Shown here: one piece after another, positions 34,371 through 41,867 of the stretch
Layout of the letters: the number at the start of each line of letters is the position of its first letter
Position numbering within the stretch: position 1 is the first letter of the stretch
Source: Paratissierella segnis
Lineage (GTDB): Bacteria; Bacillota; Clostridia; Tissierellales; Tissierellaceae
Length of the DNA: 64,000 nt
Direction: 5' to 3'
Assembly: GCF_014385195.1 (NCBI RefSeq)
Contig: NZ_JACRTG010000018.1
Span: 62,001 to 126,000, forward strand
Made by a program: the position numbers and the translations under genes
The notes under the pieces: model-generated
Databases searched by the model: none
What the model was told of the DNA's origin: nothing
What the model saw: only the letters and a program-made list of their open reading frames with translations

Positions 34371-34399
34371 TTGCAAAGTCAGTACGACTATGATATTAT
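34371..34399 (+). promoter_or_regulatory. Promoter of the zinc/HARP-SNF2-IbrAB-like block
   Basis: TTGCAA (34371-34376), 17 bp, TATTAT (34394-34399), with an alternative TATAAT shifted 5 bases. AGTC-AGTAC-GACT forms an inverted repeat in the spacer (34377-34389). The same hexamer pair with the same spacing recurs at 50197-50225. Confidence 0.7.
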
Positions 34400-34455
34400 A
34401 TAATCACAGATAGAGATAAACGGTAAATAGAAAAATAAAAATAGGAGGAATAAAG

Positions 34456-35604
34456 ATGGCTTGGTATTATGGAACATTTAGTTGTGGACACGAAGGAAGA
34501 GTAAATATAATTGGACCTACTAAGGATAGAGAATGGAAAAAAGAAAGAGCGTTTAACAAAATGTGTCCTGAATGTTGGGAGAAACATCTAGATGAAGAAA
34601 GAGAAAAAGCTAACAAAGAAGCGGCTGAAAAAGCTAAAGAAATGGAACTACCTCAATTAACAGGTTCGGAAAAGCAAGTAGCTTGGGCAATTACGTTAAG
34701 ACAAAACTTAATAAATTATTTTAACGAGTCGGTTGATGATAAGATGGTAATGAAAGGACTATCTGAATATTATGGATTTATAGACATCACAAAGGAAGAC
34801 ATACTGACTATAAGAGATTATATAATTGAAAATAAAACAGATGCAAAATATTATATAGATAACAGATCTGATAGACTTTGGGATTATATTGAAAGAGAAA
34901 TTAAGAATGCAATAAAATCAGAAAAAGAATTAATAGAAGAAAAAGCTATAGTGGACATTAAATTAGAATCGACTGTTTATCCAGACAATAAAATTACAAA
35001 TGTGGTAGCAGAAATAACAGTTAAAGATGATAAAGTTACTGTAATGTTTGAAAAAAACGAAGATTTTAGACAATTAGTTAAAAGTCTAGGTTACAAGTGG
35101 GAAGGCACTTGGGAAAGAAAAATTACTGAATACACTGGTAAAGCAGAAGATAGAGCAGCAGAGCTTGGGAACAAATTGCTTAATGCAGGATTCCCAATAA
35201 TGATACTAGATGAACAAACAAGAAATAATGCTGTAAACGGATTATATGAGCAAGAATGTAAGAGATGGATAAAGTTCAGGGAAAAAGAAAAAGTATTAGC
35301 GATCAGTTGGCAGGGTAGAGATGACAAATTATATAAGACAGCTAGAAAATTACCAGGTAGCAAATGGAGTAGTCCCTCTGTAGTAGTTAAGATAGAAAGA
35401 TATAAAGAAGTTGAAGAATTTGCTCAATTATTCGATTTTGAATTTTCTAAGGCTGCATTAAAGGCTATAGAAGAATATAAGGAAGCTTTAAAGAATGTAG
35501 AAGTAGTTGCCCCAGTTAAAGTAGAAGAAAATACTCCTAAAGATGGTCTAAAAGAAATACTAAACAGCAGTATGAAAGTATTAGAAGATTTAAAGGATGA
35601 TTAA
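34456..35604 (+). CDS. Zinc-ribbon protein with HARP-like repeats
   Basis: 382 residues. The N-terminus has FSCGHEGRVNI and MCPECWEKHLDEE, a Cys/His zinc-ribbon candidate, followed by a coiled acidic/basic helix. Residues ~180-345 contain two segments that look like HARP (SMARCAL1-type) modules: FRQLVKSLGYKWEGTWERKI and YKTARKLPGSKWSSPSVVVK, each a compact beta-hairpin with aromatic and lysine residues. HARP domains bind fork DNA in SNF2 annealing helicases. Here the domain is on a separate protein, overlapping the SNF2 frame by a few bases, so the two products probably act together. Confidence 0.68.
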   Translation: MAWYYGTFSCGHEGRVNIIGPTKDREWKKERAFNKMCPECWEKHLDEEREKANKEAAEKAKEMELPQLTGSEKQVAWAITLRQNLINYFNESVDDKMVMKGLSEYYGFIDITKEDILTIRDYIIENKTDAKYYIDNRSDRLWDYIEREIKNAIKSEKELIEEKAIVDIKLESTVYPDNKITNVVAEITVKDDKVTVMFEKNEDFRQLVKSLGYKWEGTWERKITEYTGKAEDRAAELGNKLLNAGFPIMILDEQTRNNAVNGLYEQECKRWIKFREKEKVLAISWQGRDDKLYKTARKLPGSKWSSPSVVVKIERYKEVEEFAQLFDFEFSKAALKAIEEYKEALKNVEVVAPVKVEENTPKDGLKEILNSSMKVLEDLKDD

Positions 35605-35605
35605 T

Positions 35606-37048
35606 ATGAAACTTCTAACAGAGTTACAATCTCACCAGGTTGCAGCTGTAGAAAAACTAAGTAAAATTAAAGTAGGAGCTCTATATATGGAAATGGGTAC
35701 AGGGAAAACAAGGACAGCTATAGAACTAGCATATAAAAGGTTTATAAAAAACAAAATTGATATAGTTTTATGGCTGTGTCCTTGCTCTGTCAAAGAGACA
35801 ATTAAAAGAGAGCTAGGGAAACATATAGAAGGGTTTGAAGAGAAATTTATAATTGAAGGTATTGAAAGCTTATCGAGTAGTATAAGACTTAATACAGAGC
35901 TATTAAAGCTAGTACAAAGAGAAAGAGTAATGCTAATAGTAGACGAAAGCAATCTAGTCAAGAATCACAGAGCAAATAGGACAGTTAATATAATTAGACT
36001 TTCTAAGTATTGCCCTTATAGGCTAATTTTAAATGGAACGCCGATAAGTAGGAATGAGAAGGATTTATACTCTCAATGGTATATTTTAGATTACAGAATA
36101 TTAGGTTATAGGTCTTTTTGGTCCTTCGCTGCTAATCATTTAGAATACGACCAAAGAATAAAAGGAAGGATTAAAACGGTATTGAATTTAGATTATTTAG
36201 TAGGAAAGATAGCACCATATACCTATCAGATTAGAAAAGATGAATGTTTAGATTTACCTTCAAAAACTTATGAAACTGCTTATTATCACCTTACACATGA
36301 ACAATATGAGCATTATTCTCAAGTTGCAGATGATTTATTGTTTGAATTAGACGAATTAGAACCTTATACTATATATCGACTATTCGCAGGGTTGCAAAGT
36401 GTTATAAGTGGCTTGAAGGTAAAGGTAGGGGAACATTTAGAAACTGAAACTTTTTTTAAAAATCCAGAAAATAACCCCAGGATACAGAAGCTTATGGATA
36501 TCGTAAACTTAGATGAAAAAACAATTATATTTTGCAAATATACTCACGAAATACAAACTATAGTAAAATTGCTTAATGAAGAATATGAAGAAGGAATTGC
36601 AGTAGAATTTTATGGAGAATTAAATCAGAAGAAAAGGCAAGAAAACTTGAAGAAATTTCAAGGCGACTCTCAGTTCTTAGTTGCAAATAAAACATGCGCA
36701 GGGTATGGGTTAAATCTTCAATTTTGCAGCTATGTAGTTTATTATAGCAACGATTGGGACTATGCTACTAGGGGACAAAGTGAGGATAGAGTTCACAGAA
36801 TGGGACAAAAGAACAATGTTCATTATGTAGATATATGTGCTGCTAATACGTTAGATGAAAGAATATTAAGATGCTTGCAAAGAAAAGAAAACTTGATTGA
36901 AAGTTTTAAAGCAGAGCTAGAAGAGCAAAAGGATATAAGTGTAGTAGAAAAATATATCTACTATAAAGATTATAAAGGTAGGACTAAACTTGGAAAGATT
37001 GAAAAGGAAGAAATAAAAACTATAGAAGAATTACAGGAGGTGAAATAG
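35606..37048 (+). CDS. SNF2-type DNA-dependent ATPase
   Basis: ATG at 35606, about 8 bases after AAAGGA; ATG 35597 lies on the site. The 480-residue protein has motif I EMGTGKTRTAIELA (near residue 30), motif II LIVDESNLVKN, LNGTPISRNEKDLYSQ, and in the second lobe GYGLNLQFCSYVVYYS and SEDRVHRMGQ (motif VI). This is a minimal SNF2/DEXH translocase without accessory domains; the HARP-like partner is the gene upstream. It acts on dsDNA; its purpose in the phage is unknown. Confidence 0.9.
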   Translation: MKLLTELQSHQVAAVEKLSKIKVGALYMEMGTGKTRTAIELAYKRFIKNKIDIVLWLCPCSVKETIKRELGKHIEGFEEKFIIEGIESLSSSIRLNTELLKLVQRERVMLIVDESNLVKNHRANRTVNIIRLSKYCPYRLILNGTPISRNEKDLYSQWYILDYRILGYRSFWSFAANHLEYDQRIKGRIKTVLNLDYLVGKIAPYTYQIRKDECLDLPSKTYETAYYHLTHEQYEHYSQVADDLLFELDELEPYTIYRLFAGLQSVISGLKVKVGEHLETETFFKNPENNPRIQKLMDIVNLDEKTIIFCKYTHEIQTIVKLLNEEYEEGIAVEFYGELNQKKRQENLKKFQGDSQFLVANKTCAGYGLNLQFCSYVVYYSNDWDYATRGQSEDRVHRMGQKNNVHYVDICAANTLDERILRCLQRKENLIESFKAELEEQKDISVVEKYIYYKDYKGRTKLGKIEKEEIKTIEELQEVK

Positions 37049-38758
37049 TTGGCTAAGATATATAATGATAAAAATGTATTGGATGCAGCAATAGAAAGAT
37101 ATGAAATAGTTTTTAACGCATTTGATAATATTTATTTTAGTGTTAGTGGTGGAAAAGACAGTAGTGTTATGCTTCAATTAGCAGCTATGGTTGCAAGAAA
37201 AATGAATAAGAAATTTGATGTACTCTACATAGACTTAGAAGCTCAGTACAAAGCAACAATTGAACACGTAGAGGAGTTGATTGTAGAAACAAAAGATGTT
37301 GTAGGAAGATTTTATTGGTGCGCCTTGCCATTGAGTTTAAGAAATGCGGTGTCGGTAATTCAGCCTAAGTGGATATGCTGGGACAAAAATGATAAGCACA
37401 AATGGGTAAGAGAAATGCCTAAAAACAAACATGTAATAAATGAAGATAATTGTCCTTGGAACTGGTTTAGGCGGGGAATGGAATTTGAAGAATTCATAGT
37501 TGATTTTGCAGTATGGTACCAAGAACAACATAATTCTATAGTAGGAGCAGGAATAGGAATTAGGTCAGATGAAAGTCTTAATAGATTTAGAACTATAATA
37601 TCAGATAAAAAAGTTAGATATAAGAATTATGGGTGGACCACACAGTTAAAAATTAGCCAAGATAAATGGGTAGATGTATATAATTTTTTCCCTATTTATG
37701 ACTGGAGAGTAGAGGATATTTGGGGATCAGTATCGAAATTAGACTTAAAGTTTAACGAAATATATGAGTTAATGTATAAAAATGGACTATCAATTTACGA
37801 ACAAAGGCTATGTCAACCTTACGGGGATGACCAAAGGAATGGTCTAGATCAATTTAAAGCCCTAGAATATGAAACATGGGAAAAGGTATTAAATAGAGTG
37901 CATGGAGTTAATTTTGGGAACATCTATGCAAGAACAAGTTTACTTGGCAATATTAAATCTGAAAAACCTGATGGTATGACATGGGAACAATACACAGTTT
38001 GGTTATTAGAAAGTCTTAGATTATATGCTCCTGAGTTAGAAGATCATTATTACAGAAAAATTAAAACATTTATGTCCTGGTGGGAAAAAGAAGCTGATAT
38101 TACACCTAAAAATATGCCTGATGATAAATGGGAGATTGAAGGATATAGACAGTCTCCATATTGGAAAAGAATAGCTAGAGCTATAGAAAAAAACGACTTC
38201 TGGATGTCAAGGTTATCATTCGGGCAAACGAAATCAGATGTAGAAAGGCTGTTTGAACTCAAAAAGAAATATAAAAACTTAATATACGGAGCCGATACAG
38301 ACAGTACACCATTAAAAAGAATAGCTGCTCAACTTAATAAGGAGGATGAGGATGTGTTAAAGGTCAAGGTCTATAAAGGAAGTTACGACAAGAGTGAATT
38401 TTACTCAATAATGGGAAGGTATTTTGCTGAAAGAGAGTTTCGTAAGGAGCTACAATATATAATAAATGACGAAAGCATGGAGTGGTATCTTTTCTATGAG
38501 GGTGATGAATTAGCAGGTTTTTCATCTGTATCAATAGAAAAAAACAAAGTAATGTTTGGCAATATGTATGTTTTAGAAAGTTTTAGAAACAAAGGGGTAT
38601 GGTCATTTATAGCCGATTATCTTGTTAAAGAATATAAATCCTCTACAATACAAGTGTTAACCAACATAGATAAATTGATTTCTGCTTGGGGGGAAAGAGG
38701 ATTTGAAGTAACAGGAAATAGAGGTAGTTATAGTGTTATGAGGAGGAAAAATAAATGA
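37049..38758 (+). CDS. PAPS-reductase-family (IbrA-like, DUF3440-type) protein fused to a GNAT-like domain
   Basis: TTG start 7 bases after CAGGAGGTG. 569 residues. Residues ~1-230 form the adenine nucleotide alpha hydrolase fold with PP-loop SVSGGKDSSV (31-40), GIGIRSDESLNRFRT and IYDWRVEDIW. Residues ~240-430 match the IbrA/DUF3440 extension (RLCQPYGDDQRNGLDQFKAL, WLLESLRLYAPELEDHYYRK). Residues ~436-569 look like a GNAT acetyltransferase (GDELAGFSSVSIEKNKV, YVLESFRNKGVWSFIADYLV, GFEVTGNRGSYSVMRR). The PP-loop activates a substrate with ATP; the acetyltransferase could modify it or a partner. AAGGAGG (38338-38344) followed by an in-frame GTG (38354) at the junction could also give a separate 134-residue GNAT. 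Coupled by ATGA overlap to the ParB-like gene. Confidence 0.82.
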   Translation: MAKIYNDKNVLDAAIERYEIVFNAFDNIYFSVSGGKDSSVMLQLAAMVARKMNKKFDVLYIDLEAQYKATIEHVEELIVETKDVVGRFYWCALPLSLRNAVSVIQPKWICWDKNDKHKWVREMPKNKHVINEDNCPWNWFRRGMEFEEFIVDFAVWYQEQHNSIVGAGIGIRSDESLNRFRTIISDKKVRYKNYGWTTQLKISQDKWVDVYNFFPIYDWRVEDIWGSVSKLDLKFNEIYELMYKNGLSIYEQRLCQPYGDDQRNGLDQFKALEYETWEKVLNRVHGVNFGNIYARTSLLGNIKSEKPDGMTWEQYTVWLLESLRLYAPELEDHYYRKIKTFMSWWEKEADITPKNMPDDKWEIEGYRQSPYWKRIARAIEKNDFWMSRLSFGQTKSDVERLFELKKKYKNLIYGADTDSTPLKRIAAQLNKEDEDVLKVKVYKGSYDKSEFYSIMGRYFAEREFRKELQYIINDESMEWYLFYEGDELAGFSSVSIEKNKVMFGNMYVLESFRNKGVWSFIADYLVKEYKSSTIQVLTNIDKLISAWGERGFEVTGNRGSYSVMRRKNK

Positions 38759-39285
38759 AAAAAATTGAATTCCCAGTACTGAATGTTAAAATGATACCAA
38801 TTGAAAAAGTTGTTGCTAATGATTACAACCCAAACAAAGTAGCAGGTCCTGAAATGAAATTATTAAAGAAATCTATAGAGGAAGATGGATATACTCAGCC
38901 AATAGTTGTGATTTATGACGAAGAACAAGATTTATATACAGTTGTAGACGGCTTTCATAGATATAGATGTGCTAAAGAATATTGGGATTTAAAAGAGATA
39001 CCTTGTACAGTTATAGAAAAAGATATTAAAAATAGAATGGCATCTACAATAAGACATAATAGGGCAAGGGGAACACATCAAATTAAAGATATGAGCGTTA
39101 TTGTAGCTGATTTGTACAAAATGGGATGGGATGATGCTGAGATATGTAAACAGTTAGGAATGGATCTAGACGAAGTTATAAGACTTAAACAGATTACAGG
39201 ATTAAAAGAAGCATTTGCGAATCACGAGTTTAGTAAAAGCTGGGAAGAATATGAAAGCAAATACGCAGAAAAACACTGTATATAA
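38755..39285 (+). CDS. ParB-like nuclease-domain protein (IbrB-like)
   Basis: 176 residues. The ParB/Srx-like core is PIEKVVANDYNPNKVAGPEM, LYTVVDGFHRYRCAKEYWDL (the DGxHRxxA-type box) and ASTIRHNRARGTHQIKDMSV, with an HTH-like C-terminal part (DDAEICKQLGMDLDEVIRLK). Some ParB-fold proteins bind or hydrolyse CTP or ATP. It overlaps the IbrA-like stop (ATGA). PAPS-reductase plus ParB-like pairs are known from IbrA/IbrB of E. coli, which influence prophage gene expression. Confidence 0.85.
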   Translation: MKKIEFPVLNVKMIPIEKVVANDYNPNKVAGPEMKLLKKSIEEDGYTQPIVVIYDEEQDLYTVVDGFHRYRCAKEYWDLKEIPCTVIEKDIKNRMASTIRHNRARGTHQIKDMSVIVADLYKMGWDDAEICKQLGMDLDEVIRLKQITGLKEAFANHEFSKSWEEYESKYAEKHCI

Positions 39286-39451
39286 AACAAGTCATTGTCT
39301 ATTAATGATACTTAAAATAGAGGAAGAAATAGAAACATCACGAATCCTTAATTATTATAAAGAACTTGTTAAACTAGGATATGTTGAAATAAATGGCACT
39401 AAATTAAAATTAACAGAAAAGGGAAAATCTAAATTTAAGGGGGAAGAATAA
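39251..39451 (+). CDS. Small winged-helix-like protein (66 aa)
   Basis: ATG at 39251 with GGGAAG just upstream; overlaps the ParB-like gene by 35 bases. The C-terminal half, RILNYYKELVKLGYVEING followed by LKLTEKG, looks like a winged helix. A regulator of the block is possible. Confidence 0.6.
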   Translation: MKANTQKNTVYKTSHCLLMILKIEEEIETSRILNYYKELVKLGYVEINGTKLKLTEKGKSKFKGEE

Positions 39452-39969
39452 TGTACAAATATGAAGTAGGTCAAATAGTAAAAGGATTACAAAGTAATCA
39501 AGAAGGTGTAAGATTTGACATGACTGATATCGGATCAACAATGACTATTTTGTTTAATAAGCCAACACGAAATGAAATTGAATATGTTAAGGCTGGTAAA
39601 TTACAATTTGGAATGTTTGTCAAAAATGACATTATATTTATACTTAGTAAGTTTGGTAGTCTACAGTGGATGGATGCTCCGTATCATGTAGCTTTATCGA
39701 AAAACCTGACTAAATTAAATGACATAGAAGATGGACAAGGGTATAATTGTCATATTATTTTAGCTGACAGCTCCACCGGTGAGATAAAGGCTATGAGGTT
39801 GATTGGTTTTAGCACTCAATATTCAATCAAATTAAAGGAAAACATTGAAGCACAACAGAAAACTGAATTTAACAAGGTTCAGTATGATGTAGATTTAGCT
39901 AGTACAATGATGAATTATTCTACAAAAGAAATGGTAAGATTCTCAGAAATAAATTGTAGGATAAGGTGA
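39451..39969 (+). CDS. Protein of unknown function (172 aa) in the cargo block
   Basis: Starts at the base where the previous gene ends, with GGGGGAAG as ribosome site. Soluble beta-rich protein (FDMTDIGSTMTILFNKPTR, MFVKNDIIFILSKFG), no TM segment, no recognised family. Its lock-step position between the wHTH-like and AbrB-like genes suggests a common role. Confidence 0.6.
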   Translation: MYKYEVGQIVKGLQSNQEGVRFDMTDIGSTMTILFNKPTRNEIEYVKAGKLQFGMFVKNDIIFILSKFGSLQWMDAPYHVALSKNLTKLNDIEDGQGYNCHIILADSSTGEIKAMRLIGFSTQYSIKLKENIEAQQKTEFNKVQYDVDLASTMMNYSTKEMVRFSEINCRIR

Positions 39970-39974
39970 TAAGT

Positions 39975-40154
39975 ATGGAAACTAGGAAAGCTAAATTATT
40001 AGCTGCAATTAGAAAATCTGGAACTGGTGGCACTACCTTTAGAGCTACCCTTCCTTCTAAATGGGTACGTACTATGGGGCTTAGTGAAGAAGTAAGGAAT
40101 TTAAAATTAACATTTGATGAAATTGGAAAAAAAATTATTGTAGAAAAAGATTAG
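39975..40154 (+). CDS. AbrB/SpoVT-like DNA-binding protein (59 aa)
   Basis: ATG at 39975 after AAGGTGAT (a GTG at 39966 overlaps the site). Product has GTTFRATLPSKWVRTMGL and LKLTFDEIGKKIIVEK, the swapped-hairpin AbrB pattern. Likely a small transcription factor for this block. Confidence 0.72.
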   Translation: METRKAKLLAAIRKSGTGGTTFRATLPSKWVRTMGLSEEVRNLKLTFDEIGKKIIVEKD

Positions 40155-40156
40155 TT

Positions 40157-40211
40157 GGGCAAAAAACGGGCAAAAAACGGGCAACACCTACTAAGAGACT
40201 TATGGTATAAT
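40157..40211 (+). promoter_or_regulatory. Tandem 11-bp repeats and extended -10 promoter before the packaging genes
   Basis: GGGCAAAAAAC occurs at 40157-40167 and 40168-40178, with a partial third copy (GGGCAACAC). The extended -10 TGGTATAAT (40203-40211) follows, and no good -35 is visible. The layout suggests an activator-dependent late promoter; the ArpU-like regulator is a candidate activator. Confidence 0.6.
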
Positions 40212-40254
40212 GATATTGAGGTAAAGTGTATAATATAATTAAATAACTAAATTG

Positions 40255-40290
40255 AGACCAGATTCCTTGCGAGGACTGGTCTATTTTATT
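40255..40290 (+). terminator. Hairpin terminator before the HNH-like gene
   Basis: AGACCAG...CTGGTCT with an inner TCCT-TGCG-AGGA stem, followed by ATTTTATTT. It lies between the late-promoter candidate and the HNH-like frame, so it may be an attenuator or antitermination target. Confidence 0.75.
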
Positions 40291-40307
40291 TGGAGTGATT
40301 AAATGGG

Positions 40308-40625
40308 ATAGAACGTCACCACATAATATATCGTTCGCAAGGGGGACTTGACTTCGAACTTAATTATAAATATTTGACATCAACTGAACACAGAGGAAAC
40401 AACGGTCCCCATAAATGCAAAGAAACAGATTTAAAGTATAAATTAGAACTACAAGAGAAACTAGAGCAACTACTTACTAAGGATTATTACAACATAAAAG
40501 AATTAATAGATTTACTAGGGTTAAAAGAGGTACAAGCTAATAGAGCATTTAGGAAGTTGTTGAAGGTAAATGGAATAGAACGTGAAAAAGTACTGAGAAG
40601 GCTAATGGGAGGTCGGTTATATTGA
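40308..40625 (+). pseudogene. HNH-like protein gene with a displaced start (frameshift or non-AUG)
   Basis: The frame contains HHIIYRSQGG, then ELNYKYLTSTEHRGNNGPH and a helical tail, a convincing HNH-type beta-beta-alpha motif. No ATG/GTG/TTG precedes it in frame. The ATG at 40303, correctly spaced 7 bases after GGAG, meets TAG at the third codon; one extra base there would join it to this frame. So it is either a start-proximal frameshift, a sequencing error, or an AUA start at 40308. A TTG at 40374 would cut off the motif. Confidence 0.6.
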
Positions 40626-40801
40626 CCATAGGCGAATACATAAAACTAACTGATATAAATACATACTATAAGTTATTAAAGATGTGTAGCAAGGCGATAG
40701 ACAAGCCTAAAATAGAGTTGGGTTGTAGTGTAGAAGAACTAATGAGGGCAGATAGCTACACTAGACAGGGTAGAAGGATTAAACAAAGGAGATGGGGATA
40801 G
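40622..40801 (+). CDS. Small phage protein (59 aa)
   Basis: TTG start overlapping the previous stop, with GGGAGG 8 bases upstream. Product TIGEYIKLTDINTYYKLLKM is helical and basic at its end. Unknown function; located before the HNH-terminase block. Confidence 0.6.
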   Translation: MTIGEYIKLTDINTYYKLLKMCSKAIDKPKIELGCSVEELMRADSYTRQGRRIKQRRWG

Positions 40802-40957
40802 ATGGATGAAGAAAAGATAGGTAAATTAATAAGCGAATTAGATACTGCAGTAGGAATGTTAATAGTAGCATCAATGACAGATAATACAGTCAAAGAAGCT
40901 ATGAGAAAAGTATCGGAAGTATCATTTGAATTAGGAATGATGTGTGATGGGAATTAG
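40802..40957 (+). CDS. Small acidic helical phage protein (51 aa)
   Basis: ATG immediately after the previous stop, with AAAGGAGATGG as site. Product DEEKIGKLISELDTAVGMLI is predicted helical. Unknown function. Confidence 0.55.
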   Translation: MDEEKIGKLISELDTAVGMLIVASMTDNTVKEAMRKVSEVSFELGMMCDGN

Positions 40958-41029
40958 TTTTATCCCAACGGTGAAGGAAGTTAATCGGATGGCTTGAAAT
41001 AGCGAAAGTAAAATTTGAGGGATGATAGC

Positions 41030-41347
41030 GTGGCAAGAGACTTTGCAATTAAATTTTACAACAGTAAACAATGGAAGAAGTGCAGAGAAACATATAAACA
41101 ATCAGTAAACGGATTATGTGAGAGATGTTTGAAAGATGGTAAGTATGTACCAGGGGATGAAGTACATCATAAGGTATGGCTTACTCACGATAACATAAAC
41201 AATCCAGATATAACTTTATCGTTTAAAAACTTAGAATTACTATGTGCGACTTGTCACTCGATAGAACACAATAGGATAGAAAAGGAAGTAGTACGAGAAG
41301 GATTAATGTTTAACAGTAATGGGGAGTTAGTGGAGAGCAATCCCTAA
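41030..41347 (+). CDS. HNH endonuclease adjacent to terminase
   Basis: GTG at 41030, 9 bases after GAGGG; the TTG at 41015 lies on that site. 105 residues with CERCLKDG, VHHKVWLTHDNINNPD and ELLCATCHSIEH, a complete Cys4-type HNH. HNH proteins next to terS/terL are needed for cos-type cleavage in several Firmicute phages. Confidence 0.92.
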   Translation: MARDFAIKFYNSKQWKKCRETYKQSVNGLCERCLKDGKYVPGDEVHHKVWLTHDNINNPDITLSFKNLELLCATCHSIEHNRIEKEVVREGLMFNSNGELVESNP

Positions 41348-41501
41348 ATAATATCATAATATAAGGCGAAGTGGTAGAGGAAGTGCTATCCCCCCTATAA
41401 AATAAGGTCAAAGTGGGGCTATGAATACCGTGTGTCAACCTTTCTACAATGCGTAAGCTCACACGTGACCCCCCTACCCAAAAAGAAAAGAGGTGATATA
41501 T
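41348..41501 (+). other. Candidate cos/packaging region
   Basis: A 154-bp gap between HNH and terS without coding capacity. CCCCCCTA occurs near 41390 and CCCCCCTACC near 41470, and GC content rises locally (ACACGTGACCCCCC). Position and composition suit a cos site; the cut positions cannot be read. Confidence 0.45.
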
Positions 41502-41867
41502 GTGGCAAAGAAGAGGGAATTGACAAAAGATGAAAGAATATTAAAAGAGGACAAGAGACTAAGAAAGATTTACAAAGATATAGACAAAGATAAACAAGCA
41601 TTAATAGATGGCCTTATCAGTAGAGCCGCATATATGCGGATAACTCTTGAAGATTATGAAAATGATATAATGCAAAATGGATACTTTGAAATGTTCACTC
41701 AATCAGAGAAAACCGACCCATATGAAAGAGAGAGACCTGTTGCAAGGCTTTACAATACAATGAATAAGAATTACCAAAGTATAATAAAACAATTAAGTGA
41801 CCTACTACCAAAGGATACAGAGGTGGTGGAAGACGATGGCTTTGACAAGTTCCTTGCAGCAAGATAA
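41502..41867 (+). CDS. Terminase small subunit (P27-like)
   Basis: GTG at 41502, 6 bases after AGAGGTGAT. 121 residues: basic N-terminus (AKKRELTKDERILKEDKRL), helix-rich DNA-binding domain, and ARLYNTMNKNYQSIIKQLSD typical of P27-type small subunits. Overlaps terL by 32 bases. Confidence 0.88.
   Translation: MAKKRELTKDERILKEDKRLRKIYKDIDKDKQALIDGLISRAAYMRITLEDYENDIMQNGYFEMFTQSEKTDPYERERPVARLYNTMNKNYQSIIKQLSDLLPKDTEVVEDDGFDKFLAAR

Noticed and set aside
37049..39285. DNA phosphorothioation (DndC/DndB) system
   Set aside because: The PP-loop protein is IbrA/DUF3440-like and its partner is a small ParB-like protein; no DndD, DndE or cysteine desulfurase gene is nearby.
40157..40190. CRISPR-like or iteron repeat array
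   Set aside because: The GGGCAAAAAAC units are directly adjacent without spacers and number only about two and a half; a regulator site fits better.
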